A stretch of DNA of 64,000 bases from assembly GCA_964016875.1 (NCBI GenBank), contig OZ024726.1, forward strand, positions 47,852,825 through 47,916,824, in the 5' to 3' direction. How positions within the stretch are numbered: position 1 is the stretch's first letter; each line of letters opens with the position of its first letter. The position numbers were made by a program, and so were the translations under genes. This document shows, in pieces, positions 57,702 to 64,000 of this stretch. The notes beneath the pieces were generated by a model that ran no database searches, was not told the DNA's origin, and worked only from the letters and a program-made list of their open reading frames with translations. The stretch is from Fallopia convolvulus. Taxonomy: Eukaryota; Streptophyta; Magnoliopsida; Caryophyllales; Polygonaceae.

Positions 57702-57836
57702 GGGTAAGTATCTTAGATAGCAAACTAAGTATGTTGTATCCTCAACATTCTCGGTTCAGCAACCACCACCACAGTAAAATCCAGGAATGAGTCTTTATAT
57801 GGAGATAGTGAAAGCAAAGCAAACCAGAAACAAATA
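57702..57836 (+). repeat. 135-bp direct repeat, left copy
   Basis: Matches 58604-58738 with three differences (GGGTAAGTATCTTAGA... to ...CCAGAAACAAATA). The two copies bracket 767 bp with an unknown ORF. Confidence 0.95.
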
Positions 57837-57931
57837 TCTCACACTCACCATTGTCTTGGTGCATGGTCGTTGTTTTCTTATTACTAATTTTCTATTTAAC
57901 ATGGTGTCTTTTTCTTTCCCCGTCAAGGCCA

Positions 57932-58591
57932 TTAAATTGCACTGGGAAAATTATTGTAATTGTTCCAATTTTGTTTATCCACTTGCCTCGTTTCGCAGAG
58001 TCCATCCGAACCCGTTTTCTTATTAGGCCCATACAAAGCCCGGTTTTCATATAGGCTATACTTATATGAATCAAGATAAAGAATTTGCATACAAAAAACT
58101 TGATTGCTTACCGGATTATTCGGATAACACCAAACGAAAAACTTATCTAGCATTCTATTTATACGGACATGACTTGTAAAATGGATCGTAGCAAACCAAA
58201 GGCGATTTTCTTGCTTAATTAATTTTTCTTTATCCAGCTTCACCTCTGATTTGGCAATTACATTGAAAAAATTAAGTGAAATCCTGGTTAACAGACCTGA
58301 TTTTGTTCCTAAGTCTTTAATTCTAACACTTATTCCTTGTATTGCATTATACACACGAGGCAGTGACAAAATTCCAGTTGCACTCCACCAACAGTAATCA
58401 GCAATGAGTTTCCAAACTCTTTTCATATTTCTAATGTTCCAGGTGCTAGGCGGATCAACATGGGAGTTTTCATTCAAAGTTTTTAGGAGAAGAAGATAAC
58501 TGAACCATAGAATCAGGACAAATTCAAAGAAGTACACCACATAATCAACTTGAATCATTTCATCATACCATATCACAGGAAGAGTTTCCAA
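57932..58591 (-). CDS. Unrecognised 219-codon ORF between direct repeats
   Basis: Uninterrupted minus-strand frame from ATG at 58591 to the stop at 57932, in DNA where chance frames of this length are uncommon. Features: one hydrophobic segment near residues 17-37 (VVYFFEFVLILWFSYLLLL), several Trp residues, then a mixed polar region with IKDLGTKSGLL and KLDKEKLIKQENR. I recognise no domain. It could be an exon or captured host fragment, or a chance frame in a duplicated intron. I do not assign a function. Confidence 0.3.
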   Translation of the reverse strand: METLPVIWYDEMIQVDYVVYFFEFVLILWFSYLLLLKTLNENSHVDPPSTWNIRNMKRVWKLIADYCWWSATGILSLPRVYNAIQGISVRIKDLGTKSGLLTRISLNFFNVIAKSEVKLDKEKLIKQENRLWFATIHFTSHVRINRMLDKFFVWCYPNNPVSNQVFCMQILYLDSYKYSLYENRALYGPNKKTGSDGLCETRQVDKQNWNNYNNFPSAI

Positions 58592-58603
58592 AGTATTAGT
58601 TCT

Positions 58604-58738
58604 GGGTAAGTATCTTAGACAGCAAACTAAGTATGTTGTATCCTCAACATTCTCAGTTCAGCAACCACCACCACAGTAAAATCCAGGAATGAGTCTTTAT
58701 ATGGAGACAGTGAAAGCAAAGCAAACCAGAAACAAATA
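58604..58738 (+). repeat. 135-bp direct repeat, right copy
   Basis: Copy of 57702-57836, offset 902 bp, about 98% identical. Confidence 0.95.
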
Positions 58739-59179
58739 ACCAGAAAATCAACAGATTAGTATCCAATAGAGGACACCAGCACAAAGCATAAGCATCAACA
58801 ATGTATATAAACTATTAGCATAGTACGTTTCAATTGAATTTTGATGTAGTTCGTTCATATTTCTTCATTTTCCATATTGCATTGCACCACACTTTGACAT
58901 GGGCTTGAAACACTTAGACTGTCTTATTTTTCCACTTAAACTATCCTTCAGGATTTTGATGTCTTTTTCAATACAAGAGAGCAAGTGCATGATATCTTTT
59001 TCAACCCAAGAGAGCAAGTGCACGTATTCAACGAATTCTGGGTCTAACCCATTGAGATCATCTTCATTAGCAACACCCAAGCTTATGAATAAAAGATGGT
59101 TGCTAAAAACCAATCATTGGGAAGTGAAATAGAGGATGAGAGTAAGCCATGAAACTTACCCCTAATCCATCCATACACC
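58739..59179. other. Unassigned; short minus-strand ORF with an internal repeat
   Basis: A minus-strand frame at 59113-58865 contains VEKDIMHLLSCIEKDI, made by a 30-bp imperfect tandem duplication (AAGAGAGCAAGTGCA at 58975 and 59008). No family recognised; possibly an exon of the same unknown gene as 57932-58591. Confidence 0.3.
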
Positions 59180-59412
59180 CAGGGGCGGAGCTACATGGTG
59201 CCCAGTGGGGGCTATAGCCCCCATTCAAAATTTCAATTTTTTTAAAAAAATATAGTAAAAAGAATTAAAGCTTTAAATTTTAAACTAAAACTTAAATCTA
59301 CTTATATCGGGCCTACTCAAAAGAGTAGCCCAAAATTTAGATATAACAAAAAAACCTGAAAGCTCATTATAGTTGAGCTTTAGACAATTGGCCTTCTTCT
59401 CATCTCCTTTCC

Positions 59413-59464
59413 TTTTTATAAGCTACTCTTCCCCTCTCCTTCTACAAAAATTTCGATGTGGGAT
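59413..59464 (-). promoter_or_regulatory. USE-TATA module of plant Pol II snRNA type, leftward
   Basis: Minus-strand ATCCCACATCG (59464-59454) is followed after 33 bp by TATAAAAA (59420-59413). It is the mirror of the rightward module, separated from it by 32 bp. Confidence 0.5.
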
Positions 59465-59496
59465 ATAAAAAATAGCGAGTAGGTTCAAAAATCATC

Positions 59497-59548
59497 ATCC
59501 CACATCGACATTTCATTGAAAGTTGCTCTTCTTCTCTCCTTTATATAA
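59497..59548 (+). promoter_or_regulatory. USE-TATA module of plant Pol II snRNA type, rightward
   Basis: ATCCCACATCG (59497-59507) matches the plant upstream sequence element RTCCCACATCG. TATATAA starts at 59542, leaving 34 bp between, the spacing known for Pol II-transcribed plant U-snRNA genes (Pol III types are about 10 bp shorter). No snRNA sequence is seen downstream. Confidence 0.5.
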
Positions 59549-59664
59549 CATGCTCTTCTCCTCTCCTACTACAAATTAAGCTTAATACTAATAAATTTAA
59601 TTATTAATCAATTTAATTATTAAAATTTAAGCTTATTAAAAAGTTTAAACAAGCTCTGGCGCTG

Positions 59665-62600
59665 ATTTCTTTCATTTGGCATTTGCAAGTGTGCTAGATC
59701 ATCAATTAATGTCCTCTTTGGTTGAATCAATAGTATTAAGATATCCCATGCACGCGCACAGAAGAAATAGATGCCCCGAATGCCCTGTTTTCCGGAATTG
59801 AATGTGTTGTGGCACTTTCGGAATAGTTAATCCAATCAAGATTAAGGGAAGGAAGGATTCATAGATGGACAGAATATTCTTTAAATAGGGCAAGAAGAAG
59901 CTCTTTGGTTGTTGTGCTAGCATAAGCTGTTACAGACTCCGCTGCAATAAGATTAAGCGCTCTTTTCAATATCCAGTTCGTACGTAGGAGCTCTAAGCCT
60001 ATCTGTTGTTGAATAACCAACCCAGTCCTTTTTTCTGTTTCAGTAACCATTGTTAGAATGAAATTATCCGCGGTTTGCCTAGACGCTCTTTTAGATTAGA
60101 ATAGATAGAGGGCGTTAAGATCTTTCCATATGTAACTTCCGGTTCTCAAGCAGAGGATTCTAGCATTCTGTCCTACCAGCAGCCTATTCTTTCAAAGACA
60201 AACTTCACATATTCTATTAAGAGTAGAATCCCCAGTGATACACTTTCCTAAAGCAAGAGAAGAGAAAGTGCGCGATGCTACATATTGCATAAGTACATAT
60301 GGAATCACGAAAGCATAGTGACAGTAAACTCCATTTTAGGAAGCAAGACCTATTATGCAACTCGAAAGGTAGCTCCTGACGGGGGTATGGAATGACTTAT
60401 ATCAGATAGCTCATTCCCTTTACCATGTGGGTTAGAGGCCTCGTCCTATTTATATTGATATTGATACCAAGAAGACTACACCTATAGTTGATCACGTCTC
60501 TTCTAAGTGTTTAAAAAACCCCGCCCAACGAATACATATGATCAAGGAACCAAGCTTTTTTAGCTATTTTTTTATAGGTTGGGGGTGTGAGATTTCCACC
60601 TCTGTCTAGGGTATAGAAATCCCAAATCACACCGTCTACCAAGTTAGAAAGGTCTTTCTTAGTTATTAAAAATTTATGGCGTAAAAAGGATTTTCATCTT
60701 GTTTCGATTCCTTTTAGTCTGCCTTTTTTTTGGCGATAGGCGCTGCTCTAATCCACCCGGAAAAAAAAAGAATCAAATTGATATCCCCTTGTGGGGCAGT
60801 ATCTAAGAGTCCAATAGTTCTTACTCTATATTAAGACTCCCACATCCGAAATATACTTCGACTTTGTTCTTGCTTTCCTATTCAAGATGGCTTTATAGCA
60901 GGTGTGCTGACTTGACCCGAGGAGATCCGATTGCTTGTGCTTATGTACCAGTTCCTATTGCTTGCTTTTCATTCCGATTTCCATTTCTATTGGCAGGCTA
61001 TTAAGATGGAAAAGCCTCGGAAGAAAGTAATAAAAAAAAGTTTAGGTCTTAGGAAAGAACTCAAATCCCAAGACAAGAGATATACTTTTAAGGAACTGGA
61101 AGCACAGCTCTCTCGTCCCTTCTATGTTCCTGAGGCAAGTGTTAATAATATCTGTCAATCTACTTTACTTTTCTTATTCTTGATGAGAGAATTGATCGCT
61201 ATGTGTCCTAGTTGATTCGTCTGGTTTAGGAACACCCAGTTGTCTAGCCTCGACTTCTTCCTGGGCTAGTGCTTTAAGAGCCAGTTCTAATTGTTCTTTC
61301 AATTGTTCTCTCCTTCTTTGTAGTGGAGTGGCTTTGCTGTTAAAGTCTGCTATTAGTGCGCTCACTTCCCTCCTTTTCTTAGCGATTAGTCGATCACTGA
61401 CGTAACTGTCCGTTAGTCTATCTATCTGTTCGTCCAAGAAAAGAAGTCTATTTTCTCTTTATAAAGGACTCTGAGCCTTTCGATTCTGCCTTCGTTCTCG
61501 TGAATGAGCCTTTCTATTTCCCGTTTGGCTGTAGCCCAGGCAAGGGATATCGATTCTTAGAGGAAGTGATCAGATGAATCAGATCTTGGGTTGGCCTTTG
61601 AGTTGCCTGACACTCCTTCCATTGAAAGGAGCTTCTCGCCGTTAAACTCAGCTGTTTTTCCGGCTTACCGATTCGATCAGTTTAGACCTTACCTTGGGAT
61701 TGGCTAGTGCCCTTTAAGGCTGACCCTTTCCCTTTCTCTTCCCCCCGATCCCACTCATTGTCTTCAACCGAAACAAGGCAAGGAGATGAAGAGCAACCCG
61801 GGGGAGCTCCCCATATCCCCCCGTTAATCGGGGACCACAACAGGGCAGTGGAACTCCGTGCGCGCCTCAACCTTAATTCTTACTCGAGCGGATCAGTGAG
61901 AAAGACCAACTTCTTTCCTATCGGCATACCCGGTCAACGCTTTTCCTGTTCACGACTCCGACCTTCTTTCATCAGCTGTTCTTGCTAACGTCTTCACTTG
62001 AAAGGGAGAGAAGGAACCCGAGCCAACAAGTCGTTCGATTAGAAAGCACTAGCGGTCTGACTTAGCTTAGGAAAGATGCCTTTTCTCTTGTTGAAAGATG
62101 ATATTATCGTAAAGAAAGAGAACCACCTTTCGTCATTGCGAGGGTCGCTAAACACCACCACTTAACACCATATTAATATCCTGTAGATCAGAATGAGAAG
62201 AGGGATTCATCACTATGTTTTAACTAGCCGATATATTAGAGTCAGGACTGCAATTAGTGTAGTTACAAAGGTTGTAGATTCAGTTTGTAGCTTTCACCTT
62301 AGACCGCTTTTACGCTTTCCGGTTATGTATTACTCACCTCTAAGAATAAGGGGATCTCTTTTCGCTTCCGATATTTCTAGTGGATCACTTTCTCTATCTA
62401 AATCAAAATTTCTTAAATGTTTCACTTCATCAGCCTATCGATATCTCAGAATACTTAACATAAGCAATTTTGAGTTCAAGCTACACTCTTCTCAAGAGGC
62501 GCTATCGCATCCACCAATCCCTGCTCCGGAAAGAATCGACGTCCCCGACAAACTGACCTTTGGTCTACGCTTGTTGTTGTTGTTAGTCGCCTCACCCTAA

Positions 62601-64000
62601 GCTCGCCTCATTTGCTTCAGCAGGTCCGGTCACACTCCGGTTATACGTGAAAAACACCTGATCCGATTCCGACCTCGATCGAGTAGTGGAATCAATCTCC
62701 TACTCTTGAGTAGAAAGAAAGGCCACTGCAGCAAATTAGACTCCATCAACTAGAATTGCCTCCCTCTGAATCGTACAGGTCAACGAAAGAGGCTCGAGCT
62801 GCTTATGCTTACTCGAACGATAGATTCGACGTACGTACCTTCTTTCTGAAGCAGTGTGCCTATTGAGTGAGACAGAGACCTGACTGTCGCTTCATAAGAT
62901 GTGTGCTACCCTCGGCGTGTGTGTTTTTCAACCGCAAGCCAGCCTCCGATCGAGCATGGTATGATGGGGTACATGAGGTTAGACGGGACTTATCGCTGCT
63001 ACAATGCTACGAATAACTATACTTTGAGTCAAGACGTACCTGCCTGCAGCATGGAATAATAATAGCAAAGAGCAAAACTAGAATGGGAGGGGGTACATAT
63101 CTTTTCTTTCTTGAGGAAGGCTAGGCCTATGTATGGGGGTCCTATACCATTTCTCAATTCTCTGACTCGTGGCTACTTACTTTTTGTTGATTGGACTCCT
63201 AGCGTTTTTAGCAGATCACTTGAATTATCATATAGAAGGAACTCCTTCTTCGCAGAGATAGAGCTATCAGTTAGCCGCGGAAGTTAGCCCAAATAGAGAA
63301 GGAAAAGCGTAGAATCAGCCCGACTCTTCGACTTTACCTACACACCGATTCCTTTCAAGCCAACTACCGGTATTACACCATCGCCTCTGGAACTTCTATT
63401 CATAGCGAAAAGGCCGTAGGAGAGGATGAATAGCAGATGATTGAGCTACACCCATTTCATAGCCCTCGCCGGCAAAGAAGTCTGCATCTCAAGTGAAAGT
63501 GATCGCAAATTCGAGTTATCTTAGGAGAAGTGAATTCAAAGTTCCTTCCCATCTGTGCATGCTTTCTGCGTGAAGGTTGTAGCCGCTTTCGGAATGGCTT
63601 TCCTTCGCCTACGCAACAAGATAAATAGTGAGAAGCAACATTGAATAGCGCTTTCAGCTACAGAATGCAAGGAATAGAATCTCGTAGTGAGTATGCCTAG
63701 AAAAAAAAGGTATACCAGCGAGAAAATAAATAGCATATATAATGCGATAGTGCGGGCCTTTAAAGTCCATTATATGGGCGAGGCTCGCTATTTGAACAGT
63801 TCCGGCTAAGTTAGCAACTAGGATCACTTGCTTGTAGATAAGGCATTCCCTTACTCCCGAGGAACCACCTAATATTCTATCTAACTCTGAACTCGCCTTA
63901 CGACTAGGCTTTAAAACCCAGTCACTAGCTGATATGGTTTTCCTTTAAACCCTTCGAAGAAGAACTCCTCGCTAGAAAGCAACATTCATTCCAATTAATG
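59665..64000. other. Probable nuclear copy of mitochondrial intergenic DNA (NUMT), no identifiable gene
   Basis: The texture changes here: higher GC, short mixed words such as GAAAGGCCGTAGG-type phrases, no LTR or TE ends, and no splice-like structure. It resembles plant mitochondrial spacer DNA as I know it, but I recognise no mitochondrial gene, tRNA or rRNA. Open frames of note: minus 61437-61174 (87 codons, charged, ALIADFNSKA and LKEQLELALKALAQEEVEAR, probably helical) and plus 62193-62600 (135 codons, basic and Ser-rich). Whether either is translated is unknown. Other possible sources are an unplaced mitochondrial contig joined in assembly or an old unknown repeat. Confidence 0.45.

Larger units (their letters stand above)
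59180..59664. mobile_element. hAT-like non-autonomous repeat with two divergent snRNA-type promoter boxes
   Basis: The left end CAGGGGCGGAGCTACATGG is a typical end of plant hAT-related repeats. A diverged inverted counterpart AGCTCTGGCGCTG ends at 59664 (10 of 14 positions agree). No 8-bp target duplication was found. The centre has an inverted pair of ATCCCACATCG boxes (see promoter entries). No coding. Confidence 0.5.

Noticed and set aside
59140..59700. A U-snRNA gene downstream of the USE-TATA modules
   Set aside because: No Sm site followed by a stem-loop and no snRNA-like sequence is found where the transcript would start on either side.
60000..64000. Mitochondrial tRNA, rRNA or nad/cox exons in the mitochondrial-like block
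   Set aside because: I looked for typical starts and conserved motifs of these genes on both strands and recognised none.

Overview
The window is plant nuclear DNA, almost certainly from a eudicot. The genes are split by short AT-rich GT-AG introns, the proteins are typical plant orthologs, and more than half of the window is LTR retrotransposon debris with Helitron, hAT-like and Stowaway-like elements. I cannot name the species from sequence alone.

Gene-rich left end (1-14.3 kb). Four host genes sit close together: the 3' end of a DNL-type zinc-finger (Zim17/HEP) gene (+), a complete 11-exon plastid-type GET3B/ArsA ATPase gene (+, 407 aa), a complete 7-exon translin gene (-, 236 aa) and a complete 14-exon ABCG24/28-type transporter gene (-, 1070 aa). 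All exon joins were worked out by hand, and the reading frames stay open and in phase through to the stop codon. They look like unrelated housekeeping genes, not a pathway cluster.

First repeat block (14.3-22.9 kb). This holds a hAT-type MITE, a chimeric patch that joins copies of the translin 5' end and of a sequence near 14.9 kb, the 5' LTR and primer site of a copia element, two very long solo LTRs (1.9 kb and 2.8 kb, gypsy-like ends) and a LINE split by one of them. A complete OTU-type deubiquitinase gene follows (24.8-28.4 kb, 11 coding exons, 363 aa).

Second repeat block (29.5-57.4 kb). This holds a Stowaway-type MITE, an LTR fragment with an integrase remnant, and a nearly complete 10.8-kb Athila-type gypsy element (32,857-43,646) with a tRNA-Asp primer site, decayed gag-pro-pol and a third, envelope-position ORF. 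A gag-only non-autonomous element follows. Its two LTRs carry different later insertions (a solo LTR in one, a Helitron in the other), so each LTR gives the empty site for the other. A putative gypsy-type gag-like fragment, a second solo LTR with a perfect target duplication and two further LTR-like segments complete the block.

Right end (57.4-64 kb). An unrecognised 219-codon ORF lies between 135-bp direct repeats. Next comes a repeat with two divergent snRNA-type promoter boxes. The last 4.3 kb lack recognisable genes and resemble plant mitochondrial intergenic DNA.

The most unusual signals are: (1) in the Athila element, 12-bp GC-rich CpG palindromes (CCGCGATCGCGG type) in pairs, nearly always 22 bp apart, at several separate places in LTRs, coding linkers and untranslated DNA, with similar 21-22 bp spacing of other CpG motifs in other LTR families here; (2) a twice-repeated CCC-GAAA-GGG hairpin with differing outer stems just before the Athila polypurine tract; (3) a divergent pair of USE-TATA modules with the 33-34 bp spacing of plant Pol II snRNA promoters inside a repeat.
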